A stretch of 64,000 nucleotides of DNA, taken from assembly GCA_020633205.1 (NCBI GenBank), contig JACKEB010000012.1, forward strand, positions 620,001 to 684,000. The letters are read 5' to 3'. The notes beneath the pieces were generated by a model, which was not told the DNA's origin, searched no databases, and saw only the letters and a program-made list of their open reading frames with translations. Numbering within the stretch: the stretch's first letter is position 1; each line of letters starts with the position of its first letter. The position numbers and the translations under genes are program-made. The stretch comes from Polyangiaceae bacterium (GTDB taxonomy: Bacteria > Myxococcota_A > Polyangia > Polyangiales > Polyangiaceae). Shown in pieces: positions 57,419 through 64,000 of this stretch.

Positions 57419-57839
57419 CACCGCGGAGGAACGCTCATCTTTGGGCACTTGGGACGGGAGGGCGGCGACCAACACATGAAGGACGTGCCCAAAGAAGAGG
57501 TAATCAGCCTGTGGATCCGACTCGCTCGCGGGGATGTAGACGGCCTCCTGGCCAAAGGCTGGATCCCGGGATACGGAGACTAACCGATACTTGGACCCTC
57601 TGGGTTTTTCCGTGCGGAGTCACGTAGGCTCGCGCTGGAGATTCTGTACTAGTTGACCGGGTCCTGAATGCCTCTTGCTCGTATCCGGGCGGCAACGTGA
57701 GGCTTTGGTGGCTGTCTGACACACCGCCTCGCTCAATCCGTCCACTAACGCCGGAATCTGGCCGCGAAAGCCCAGTCTTTGGGCCACCCAAGTATTCAGC
57801 GACCACAATGGGGGGCCGCGGGGTCGGGAGCGAGTCGGG

Positions 57840-58334
57840 GTGACTGGGATTGAACTCACCTTCGGGCTCGGGCAGGCTCAGCGTATGTGGAGAATGACAG
57901 CTGACGACCTGGCGCTGACCAATGGGGCCGTCGTGCACGATTCCGGCGGTGAAGTGTGGAGTCATGTTTGGTTCGAGTTCTGTCTGCGAGAAGACCGCGT
58001 GCCACCGAACTGGCTGGAGCTGGATCCGGTTGAGCCAATGGAATTCTCCTTCTACTTGAAACCCACACCAGCGTATTCCGGGCCAGGCTCATTGTGCGGG
58101 AGGGAGTTTCGCTTCGACGGCGATGCGTCCGAGGCTGACGATCCGGATGGCGAGACCGTTTATCTCTTCGCTGCGCACAACCCGGTCTCCTGGCAGCGCT
58201 TCCGCTTTGGTGACCTAACCGCAGAGGGGAGAATCTCATGCGAGATTGAGTTGTTTTTCGATTTCTCGCACACTACGCGCGCGGCGTTCTGGTGGAAAGG
58301 GACTCGCATCATTGGAGTGGAGCACCGCCAATGA
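57840..58334 (+). CDS. Hypothetical protein
   Basis: The 164-aa frame starts at GTG 57840 or, perhaps better, at ATG 57885 (MWRMTADDLALTNG). It is acidic with aromatic residues (WSHVWFEFCLRED, VYLFAAHNPVSWQRF) and no membrane or signal part. I recognise no family. The location suggests one of the immunity-like genes. The 256 bases upstream hold no gene I can support. Confidence 0.55.
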   Translation: MTGIELTFGLGQAQRMWRMTADDLALTNGAVVHDSGGEVWSHVWFEFCLREDRVPPNWLELDPVEPMEFSFYLKPTPAYSGPGSLCGREFRFDGDASEADDPDGETVYLFAAHNPVSWQRFRFGDLTAEGRISCEIELFFDFSHTTRAAFWWKGTRIIGVEHRQ

Positions 58335-58483
58335 GCGCAGGCCGTGCGCCGTGTTCAGTGGGGGTTGTGACTACGGCGCATTGCCGTGGGGCAACATGGG
58401 GTGTGGTGGCCGAGTGCGCTGCGGAGACTAGCGCCGAGACGCGATGACTTGCACCCGCACCCCCGCCGGAGTACGCGCTTCAT

Positions 58484-59026
58484 ATGGCCCAAGTTGGCTA
58501 CCGACTCGAGGAGTTGACTCGCGCCCTTCGCGGCAGGGAGCTGACGGACCTCCGGATAGCAGGGGTCTCTGAGCCTCCTGACCTAGTCCTTGATAACCAC
58601 GCGGTATTCCTCGAGTTCGAAGGAACTATCGTGCGCTTCGAGGGGCCGAGAGACGTCTTAGGAATGCGCATCGACATTGTCGAGTCCTTCGGGGTTTCAT
58701 CGTGGTGGGACCTCGAGGACGATGACGTCGTCCTATCCGTTGGTCTGCTCGAGAACGCCGTGCATCAAGCTCCATGCGGTGCGGAGTACCTGCGCCTTTG
58801 GAGCCCTCTTGTGGTAGACGGCGTGCTGGTTGTGGCGGCGGCCGAGTTCGAATTTCCGCCGAAGAGGGAAGCGGCGAGGTTTAACTTCTCGACGAGTGCG
58901 CTGTTCATTGACCCTTGCTACCACTGGGGTGTCCGCTTCGGGGGCTCGGACGCCCGAGACGCCTGCTTTCGCAATCGTCCGGAGCTCGTCGACGCACCTC
59001 AGACCGTGCTTGAACTGGCGGGCTAA
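58484..59026 (+). CDS. Hypothetical protein
   Basis: The 180-aa frame is a beta-rich, acidic, soluble-looking sequence (LVLDNHAVFLEFEGTIVRFEG; WWDLEDDDVVLSVGLLENAVH; VVAAAEFEFPP). No family is recognised. It is in the same orientation as the previous gene, 150 bp away. A role as an immunity or other accessory protein is a guess from location. Confidence 0.55.
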   Translation: MAQVGYRLEELTRALRGRELTDLRIAGVSEPPDLVLDNHAVFLEFEGTIVRFEGPRDVLGMRIDIVESFGVSSWWDLEDDDVVLSVGLLENAVHQAPCGAEYLRLWSPLVVDGVLVVAAAEFEFPPKREAARFNFSTSALFIDPCYHWGVRFGGSDARDACFRNRPELVDAPQTVLELAG

Positions 59027-59387
59027 ACCCTCCGGAGTAGGCGATTCCCGGAGGAAGTAAACTGTTGAGACTTGGCTGGGCTGCGCTCGCTCGCTTGGGC
59101 ATGGCTTGTTGCTAGCGACCACTTGGCAACCCGGTAAGTGGTCTTGTGATCGCAGTGACTGCTGCAATCCTTTTCGGAGAGTTGCGGCATTCCGTTGAAG
59201 AACGCGCCTGTCGGAGCGGAAGGGGGAGAACCGAGTCGGTGCTCGGCCCGCCGAGCGGCTCTGTAGCTCGTGTTTCGCGTCCGGAGGTGCGGGATCCCCG
59301 CGGATCGCATGAACCGAGCGCCGCGCACCTTTCAGTACCAAGCGCAAGGGCTTGCACCCGCAGTCCTGTCCGCATACGCGTCTTCAC
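59027..59387. other. Gene-free region
   Basis: These 361 bases carry only overlapping shadow frames. The palindromic string GGATCCCCGCGGATC (about 59290) also occurs near 54107. I see no promoter or terminator that I can support. Confidence 0.4.
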
Positions 59388-60173
59388 ATGACCAAAACCG
59401 GGTTCCGCGTGCAGTTCCCTCCCAGCCTGGCTGCGAGCAGTGTTCTGTTGATGTTGCTGTCCGCCCTCGGCTGCAGCTCGAGCGACGCGACGCCGGCCAG
59501 CAACGTTGTTTGCGATCCAGGCCGCAGCGAATCCTGCGCGTGCCCCGACGGCTCGACCGGCGCTCAGGCTTGCAACAGCTCCGGCACTGGGTTCGAGGTG
59601 TGCCAGTGCAGTGGTGGGGCAGGGGGTAATGGAGGCAACGCCGGCAGCGCGGGTGCTGGTGCGAGCGGTGGCGTTGGGGGTGATGGCGGGACTGGCGCCG
59701 GTGCTACGGGGGGTGTTGGTGGGACTGGCGGCGGCGCTGGATCGGGCGGAGCTGGCGGGGACAAGAACTGTCCGTCCGACCTCGCATTCGATTGCAGCGG
59801 GGACTGCCTCGCGCCGGTGAGCGAATGCGGCGAGCACTGCGACTCGCTCAAGACGATAATGGTCCTCGGCATACCGAGCCGTGTCCGAACGCCCGCGGGT
59901 GGCACCGATGCGAACTGCTGTGCACCCGCGACCCGGGTCATACGGGTCCAGTACTTTGGCCCCGCCGAGACGGTTCGCTATCGCATCGCGCCTCCCTGGC
60001 GCCTAGCATTCGACGGCGAAACCGAGGTGGTCAACCAGCAGATCTGCATGCGGAACTCCAGCCAATGCGGAGTGCTTGGATCCGGCGCGCCAAAGCACGT
60101 GAACGTGTACACCGACGATCCCAACGCCCCGCCCACTGACCTGATCATCGATGATCAAGCACAGTGCCAATAG
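59388..60173 (+). CDS. Gly-rich lipoprotein
   Basis: The 261-aa protein starts at ATG 59388 and has a lipobox LLSALGCSS. A short Cys-containing region (CDPGRSESCACPDG) precedes a 50-residue Gly/Ala/Ser linker (GGVGGDGGTGAGATGGVGG). The C-terminal domain has several Cys (CGEHCDSL, DANCCAPATR, QICMRNSSQCG) and a beta-rich outline (RVIRVQYFGPAETVRYRIAPP). It is a surface-exposed lipoprotein of the linker-rich myxobacterial type, with no known function. Confidence 0.75.
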   Translation: MTKTGFRVQFPPSLAASSVLLMLLSALGCSSSDATPASNVVCDPGRSESCACPDGSTGAQACNSSGTGFEVCQCSGGAGGNGGNAGSAGAGASGGVGGDGGTGAGATGGVGGTGGGAGSGGAGGDKNCPSDLAFDCSGDCLAPVSECGEHCDSLKTIMVLGIPSRVRTPAGGTDANCCAPATRVIRVQYFGPAETVRYRIAPPWRLAFDGETEVVNQQICMRNSSQCGVLGSGAPKHVNVYTDDPNAPPTDLIIDDQAQCQ

Positions 60174-60216
60174 GAAAAGCAGACATGAGGAGAGCTGTCA
60201 TCCGAGCCCACGTATG

Positions 60217-60361
60217 GACTGGGCCTAAAGCAGCTCTCACTAGGGGTTCTCCAGCACCCCCCGACACACCTTTTTGGGGAAGAGTATCAGCGAGGCCTGA
60301 TCGCGTTCGCTCAAGGAGACGATCGCTCTCCTGACCAGAAAGTGATTGCACGAGCGAAGAC
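60217..60361 (+). pseudogene. Decayed copy of the 55110 gene
   Basis: The reading GLKQLSLGVLQHPP, EEYQRGLIAFAQGDDRSP and QKVIARAKT matches residues about 90-138 of the 55110 protein (GLRELSLGILEHP, EEYRRGLVAFAQGDEFSP, PKVIARAKG). A base loss shifts the HP-TPFW part, and the rest of the gene is missing, so it is a remnant. Confidence 0.8.
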
Positions 60362-60403
60362 CCCAACCAGCGAAGTGACAATGTAGTGATGAGGCGCGTA
60401 TTG

Positions 60404-60478
60404 CCGCACGGTTATTGAGCGAGCGACTACCGAATCGCTGAGGCGAGGTCCGGCGCGGCCGCATCAGCGCGCACCGGC
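60404..60478. repeat. Repeat copy shared with 55772-55849
   Basis: This is the downstream part of the duplicated unit, with GGTTATTGAGCGAGCGA, CGAATCGCTGAGG and GCGCGGCCGCATCAGCGCGC. It shows that the duplicated segment at 55.4-55.85 kb and 60.2-60.5 kb is longer than the gene fragment. Confidence 0.6.
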
Positions 60479-60700
60479 GTGGCACCTCCGAGCCGCGTCG
60501 TACAGACGGGTCCGAGGCGCGGCGTCTCGGGTTGCAGCGCCTGCGGGCCGGTAGACGTCGGGTCCTCCCGCGCGAACCTTAAAAAGGCGCTGCCACCCAC
60601 CACCGCCAAACGCCCCACAACCGTCGCGACACCCACGTCACTGGCGCACAACTCCAGTTTGAGTCTGCAGGGTTTCGTAACTGCGCTATAACGCAGGGTG

Positions 60701-61642
60701 ATGGTTGCTTTCTTTCGTCGCCGACCGTGGCTCTCGCCGCTGGGTCTGACCGCTGGTTTGGTGTGGCTTGCTGCCTGTGCGGGCGGTGGAGAGCTCGATG
60801 AGGGCGGGATCACGCCGAACAACGGTGGCTCGGCGGGGAGCGACGCAGCGGGCGCTGGCGGCTCGGACGGGGGCAACGCGGGCAACAGCACCATCAATGG
60901 GGGCAACGGCGGTTCGGGCAACGGCGGGAACGGCGGCTCCGGCAATGGCGGCTCTGGCAACGGGGGCAGCGGCGGGGACGTCAACGGCGGTAATGGCGGC
61001 AACGGCGGCTCGGGCAATGCGGGCACCGGCGGCACCGCGGGGGACGCTGGCACGGGCGGCGTGAGCGGCAGCGCGGGTTCGAGCGGTAGCGGCGGCGTTG
61101 GCGGCTCCAGCGGTAGCGGAGGCTCGAGCGGGAGCGCGGGTTCCGGTGGCTCAAGCGGCAGTGGCGGCTCAAGCGGCTCGAGCGGCAGCGGCGGTAGCGG
61201 CGGATCCGGCTGCGACAACAGCATGGCAGCGAACACCTGCGCCACGGCGACGGACCTGGGCGGCCACTGCGCGGACACCAACTGCGGCACGCTGTGCCCC
61301 GTGGCTGGCGCCGTGAGCGTGGGCGGCAGCGTCAGCGGCACCACGTCGGAGTGGTTCGTGCTCGAGGCGCAGGAGTGCTCGAGCTGCATCGCGGATCTGA
61401 TCGGCGAGGCGAAGCTCACGGTGCCTGCGGGCGTGAACTACGATCTGTTCCTCTGGTCGAGCTGCAACACCTTGGTCGCTTCATCGACCAACGGCACGGG
61501 CACTGACGAGAGCGTGCTCGGGAAGATCACCGGGGACACCGTGATTTCCTCGGACACTCAGGATTACTACCTTGAGGTCCGCTACGTCGGAGGCAGCTCG
61601 TGCGCCGCCTGGACGTTGTCGATCACGGGTTCCAACTGCTAG
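60701..61642 (+). CDS. Gly/Ser-rich lipoprotein with PPC-like C-terminal domain
   Basis: This 313-aa protein starts at ATG 60701. It has a signal peptide with lipobox LVWLAACAGG, then a linker of about 145 residues made of Gly, Ser, Asn and Ala (GGNGGSGNGGSGNGGSGG and GGSSGSGGSSGSAGSGGSS). The C-terminal ~140 residues resemble the bacterial pre-peptidase (PPC) beta-sandwich: NTCATATDLGG, SVGGSVSGTTSEWFVLEA, VNYDLFLWSSCN and QDYYLEVRYVGGSSC. The domain probably sits on the cell surface. Confidence 0.8.
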   Translation: MVAFFRRRPWLSPLGLTAGLVWLAACAGGGELDEGGITPNNGGSAGSDAAGAGGSDGGNAGNSTINGGNGGSGNGGNGGSGNGGSGNGGSGGDVNGGNGGNGGSGNAGTGGTAGDAGTGGVSGSAGSSGSGGVGGSSGSGGSSGSAGSGGSSGSGGSSGSSGSGGSGGSGCDNSMAANTCATATDLGGHCADTNCGTLCPVAGAVSVGGSVSGTTSEWFVLEAQECSSCIADLIGEAKLTVPAGVNYDLFLWSSCNTLVASSTNGTGTDESVLGKITGDTVISSDTQDYYLEVRYVGGSSCAAWTLSITGSNC

Positions 61643-61649
61643 CCGTCCC

Positions 61650-62906
61650 TTACGGCCGACACAGCGCGACGTTGTAGCCGGGCACCTGCTGGCAGGTCAT
61701 GTTGCTCGGGCAGAGCGCGTCGTCGGTGCAGAGGCGCGTGCAGACGCCGGTTCCGTCGCACAGGCCCGAGTCGCACTCGCGACCCGAAGCACAGGCTTGG
61801 CCCAGGGCTTTGCTGCCAGCGCGAGCGCACAGCAAGATGATCGAGCTGCCATCGACCTCCGGCGTGCAGCCGAGGCTCGGTCCACAGCCGCCCTCTTGAG
61901 TGCAGGCTTGAGTGCACATCGCGGTGGGGAGCGCTTCGGTGTTGCAGGCGCCGGAACGACAAGTCGTCGTCCCGCTCGCCGCGCACGCGCTGCCGATGGG
62001 ATCCGAACCGGCGATGTCGTTCGGTGGGATGCAGACCTTGGAGTTGCCTCCCTGCGGAATCGCGCAGGTGTACGGCGGTAGCCCAAAATAGCCGAGCCTG
62101 CCAGGGCAATCTGCGGCGGTGTCACACGGCGCCGTGCAGCCCGCAGTCGGGAAGGAGAGCCCCGTTGGGCAGCTGGTCGCCGAGCGCTCGATGTCGACGC
62201 ACACCTTGGTGCCGGAGATCGGCTCACAGGCAAAGCCTGAGGGACACTCGCTGGCGCTGCTGCACTCCCGCGTGCAGTGGGCAGGCCCGGTGGAGAGTCC
62301 GATGCACAACCCAAGCCCGCAAGAACCGGGGTTGCCCGTGCTGCAGAGGGCGCCGGTGTCGTCGGGGTGGCAGAGCTTGTCTGGGCCACACACGTGTTCA
62401 CTGGCGCAATCCGTGTGGGCGTTACACGCGATGGTGCACATCTTCGTGCCGTTGACGTCCGCGACGCATTTCCCCGCGGAACAGTCGTTGTCGAGGGTGC
62501 AGCGGTCGAGGTACTTCGCGGTGCCGAGCATTCCCCCAGTGCCCGCGTTGCCGGTGCCCGCTGTGCCACCTGCCGCGCCTGCGCCGCCCGCGCCGGTCCC
62601 TGCCGCGCCGGTTCCTGCGTTGCCGGTGCCGGCTGTGCCACCCGCCGCGCCCGCGCCGCCTGCTCCGGTCCCAGCCGTGCCACCGACCGCACCGCTGCCG
62701 CCCATGCCGCCGTTCGTGGTGCCGGCGCTACCCGCGTCACCGCCGGTTGCATTCCCCGCGGCACCGCCTTCGCCAGCCACGCCGCCCACGCCGGCGGACC
62801 CGCCGTTCTGCGTGATGATCCAGGGGCGCTGGCCGTCCTCGGCACAACCCGCGCCCAACAGTCCGACGAAGCCAAGCAGGGCCAAGCTGGCCGAAGCGTT
62901 CCTCAT
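61650..62906 (-). CDS. Cys-rich lipoprotein with Gly/Ala linker
   Basis: The 418-aa lipoprotein has the lipobox GLLGAGCAED, a Gly/Ala/Thr linker (about residues 33-125, with repeats of GTAGTGNAGTGG) and a Cys-rich region of about 280 residues. The latter has repeated CxxDxDC-like modules (CTLDNDCSAGKCV, CNAHTDCASEHVCG, CSSASECPSGFACE, CTDDALCPSNMTCQ). Such modules occur in many myxobacterial surface proteins. It converges with the previous gene with only 7 bp between stops. Confidence 0.8.
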   Translation of the reverse strand: MRNASASLALLGFVGLLGAGCAEDGQRPWIITQNGGSAGVGGVAGEGGAAGNATGGDAGSAGTTNGGMGGSGAVGGTAGTGAGGAGAAGGTAGTGNAGTGAAGTGAGGAGAAGGTAGTGNAGTGGMLGTAKYLDRCTLDNDCSAGKCVADVNGTKMCTIACNAHTDCASEHVCGPDKLCHPDDTGALCSTGNPGSCGLGLCIGLSTGPAHCTRECSSASECPSGFACEPISGTKVCVDIERSATSCPTGLSFPTAGCTAPCDTAADCPGRLGYFGLPPYTCAIPQGGNSKVCIPPNDIAGSDPIGSACAASGTTTCRSGACNTEALPTAMCTQACTQEGGCGPSLGCTPEVDGSSIILLCARAGSKALGQACASGRECDSGLCDGTGVCTRLCTDDALCPSNMTCQQVPGYNVALCRP

Positions 62907-62988
62907 ATCCCATCTGGATAACAGGAACTCGCCGCCACGTCTCTCGAGATCCCGCCCGGGAATGCCCGCGTTTTTGCGGAGCAGTGGC

Positions 62989-63942
62989 TCAGCGGGGGTC
63001 GACGTCTGCGCGCGCCGCCTCGATGAACCGCTCGGCCGAGCGCTCCGAGGTCATGTCCCAGCCGAGGATGCGCATCGTCCCGCGCACCACGGCGTCGCGC
63101 TCGGAGGTCTGGCTGCGGAGTTCACTCACCATCTGCGCCAGAAACGTGGGCGACACCCAGCGGGCCACACCGGGCGGCAGCTCCTTGAACAGCGCGTGGG
63201 CGGCTTGAGCCACCACCGTCGCGGTATCTTGGGTTGGCCGCATGATCGTGCGGTAGGTGCGGCGCACGGCGTCAGCGACCGTGGCGACCGCCTGGCTGTC
63301 GAAGCCGCCGCCGGCCCAGCTGTCGTAGGCGCGGTCCACGGCGGCGATCACGCTGGGGCCCGGCTCCTGATCGTTCAGGGCCAAGGTGATGCTGGCCTCG
63401 AGGGTGCTTGCCAGCTCTCGCGCTCGGCGCATCCAGGGCGGGGCGTTCGCAGGCAGCGACGTCTTGGGAGCAAGCGACTCTTCCGAGCGCACGGTGCTGT
63501 CCGGGCTCGGAGCCACACCCGCCAAATCCCGATCTTTCGGGCGGTGCTGCTGCTTGGGACTCTGCAGCGTGCTGCCCAGGCTGTCTGTACCTTGCGGAAA
63601 CGCTTGGGGGCGAACTGGCGTGTACGAGATCGCCTCCATCGTGCGCTTGCGGCTGTGGGGCGTGAGCCCGTCCTGCACCGTGGTGGCTGTGGGCACCATC
63701 GGCGCGGGCGGCGCGTCGCTCTCCCGCAGCGTGGGGGGAGCGCCGGAGCTGGTCTGCTGCTGCTCGTGCTCTATCAGCGGCAACGTCGCCTTGAGGTTTC
63801 GCACCGGCTGGCCTTGGATCACGGGCCGGGCCTCGATGGTCGGGTAGTCTTCCGTAGGCGGCGGCGACGGATCCGTCGTGCTGCGCACTTCGTCCAGCTC
63901 ATCCAGGGAGTTCATCGTGGGGACGTCCGGCCGCCGCTGCAT
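62989..63942 (-). CDS. Hypothetical Pro/Thr-rich protein
   Basis: The 317-aa protein (start ATG 63942; 63915 and 63984 are alternatives) has a low-complexity Pro/Thr/Ser-rich first half (TTDPSPPPTEDYPTIEARP). A helical second half follows (WMRRARELASTLEASITLAL, AVATVADAVRRTYRTIM, VAQAAHALFKELPPGVARW). No signal or membrane segment is apparent. Function is unknown, and the gene ends 82 bp from the next lipoprotein start. Confidence 0.65.
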   Translation of the reverse strand: MQRRPDVPTMNSLDELDEVRSTTDPSPPPTEDYPTIEARPVIQGQPVRNLKATLPLIEHEQQQTSSGAPPTLRESDAPPAPMVPTATTVQDGLTPHSRKRTMEAISYTPVRPQAFPQGTDSLGSTLQSPKQQHRPKDRDLAGVAPSPDSTVRSEESLAPKTSLPANAPPWMRRARELASTLEASITLALNDQEPGPSVIAAVDRAYDSWAGGGFDSQAVATVADAVRRTYRTIMRPTQDTATVVAQAAHALFKELPPGVARWVSPTFLAQMVSELRSQTSERDAVVRGTMRILGWDMTSERSAERFIEAARADVDPR

Positions 63943-64000
63943 CGTCCGCGCATCTTGCCACGTCGCGCTGTAAACGCACACCATCGGTAGTCGGGAGTGG

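Larger units (their letters stand above)
56005..57583 (+). pseudogene. Small gene split by IS3 insertion (reconstructed 108-aa protein)
   Basis: The 5' half (56005-56169, MYDLRHADGSSDDG to ETGWCMSAH) and the 3' half (57422-57583, RGGTLIFGHLG to IPGYGD and stop) rejoin in frame after removing bases 56170-57421 (the IS and one copy of its CAC target). The restored protein is 108 aa, acidic and cytosolic. Its second half has an SAHRGGTLIFGHLG stretch and a W-x-RLARGD-x2-GLL ending, a pattern typical of small immunity-like proteins in myxobacteria, though no family is firm. The translation stops in the element, so the gene is now inactive. Start ATG 56005 is the natural one; a longer open frame exists upstream. 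Confidence 0.72.

Noticed and set aside
1..64000. rRNA, tRNA, riboswitch or CRISPR genes
   Set aside because: I found no tRNA cloverleaf, rRNA segment or regularly spaced repeats by eye; small RNAs cannot be excluded without a covariance search.

Overview
The window is GC-rich chromosomal DNA. It has short convergent and divergent operons, many lipoproteins whose lipobox is followed by a Gly/Ser/Ala/Asn-rich linker, a 3,499-residue TPR protein, DUF4846, DUF445, PpiC and S23 four-helix-bundle genes, and no rRNA or tRNA that I could find. This gene content and lipoprotein style suggest a myxobacterium of the Polyangia/Sorangium type (inference from gene style; no marker gene is present).

Region 1 (1-23.7 kb) is the main find: a steroid (cholesterol-like) catabolism island. 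It holds a 3-ketosteroid delta1-dehydrogenase (KstD, 13742-15472), both halves of a 3-ketosteroid 9alpha-hydroxylase (KshA Rieske oxygenase 16219-17187; KshB reductase 7389-8471), a FadD19-like steroid side-chain CoA ligase, a second acyl-CoA ligase, an acyl-CoA dehydrogenase running off the left edge, an SCP2 sterol-carrier protein, a P450, a hot-dog thioesterase, three oxidoreductases, an amidohydrolase, an alpha/beta hydrolase, two adjacent MlaE/YrbE permeases and an HsaB-like flavin reductase. Seven copies of a 14-bp palindrome of form TnnAACnnGTTnnA lie at the gene starts of this region. This is the form of the actinobacterial KstR cholesterol-regulon operator. At 17239-17275 one copy overlaps the -10 box of a good promoter. 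A TetR gene with its own different operator cluster sits in the middle (8446-9286). A DUF3604/PpiC/HupE trio (1652-5629) is embedded in the island.

Region 2 (15.47-16.2 kb) is a 12-bp minisatellite, inverted degenerate copies, a cruciform and an S23-type small gene, wedged between kstD and kshA.

Region 3 (23.7-34.3 kb) is mostly housekeeping or conserved hypothetical: DAHP synthase, DUF4846 and PpiC lipoproteins, two related zinc-ribbon membrane proteins, DUF445, and a TetR/SDR/HCCA-isomerase-like operon with a clear inverted-repeat operator.

Region 4 (34.6-52.4 kb) contains the giant TPR gene, a bile-acid:sodium-symporter-family transporter, a methyltransferase, two neighbouring alpha/beta-hydrolase-fold exported proteins (one with LysM), a DUF4920 lipoprotein, an adrenodoxin-reductase-type ferredoxin reductase, a lipoprotein and CcmH.

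Region 5 (52.5-60.5 kb) is a decayed accessory region resembling a polymorphic-toxin immunity graveyard: an SMI1/KNR4-like fragment, several unrecognised small proteins, a zinc-ribbon protein, a broken integrase-type transposase, two DUF559 endonuclease 3' remnants, an immunity-like gene with a dead second copy 5 kb away, and a small gene cleanly split by an intact IS3-family element (56170-57418) with a 3-bp target duplication. Region 6 (59.4-64 kb) holds three Gly-rich lipoproteins and one unknown Pro/Thr-rich protein.
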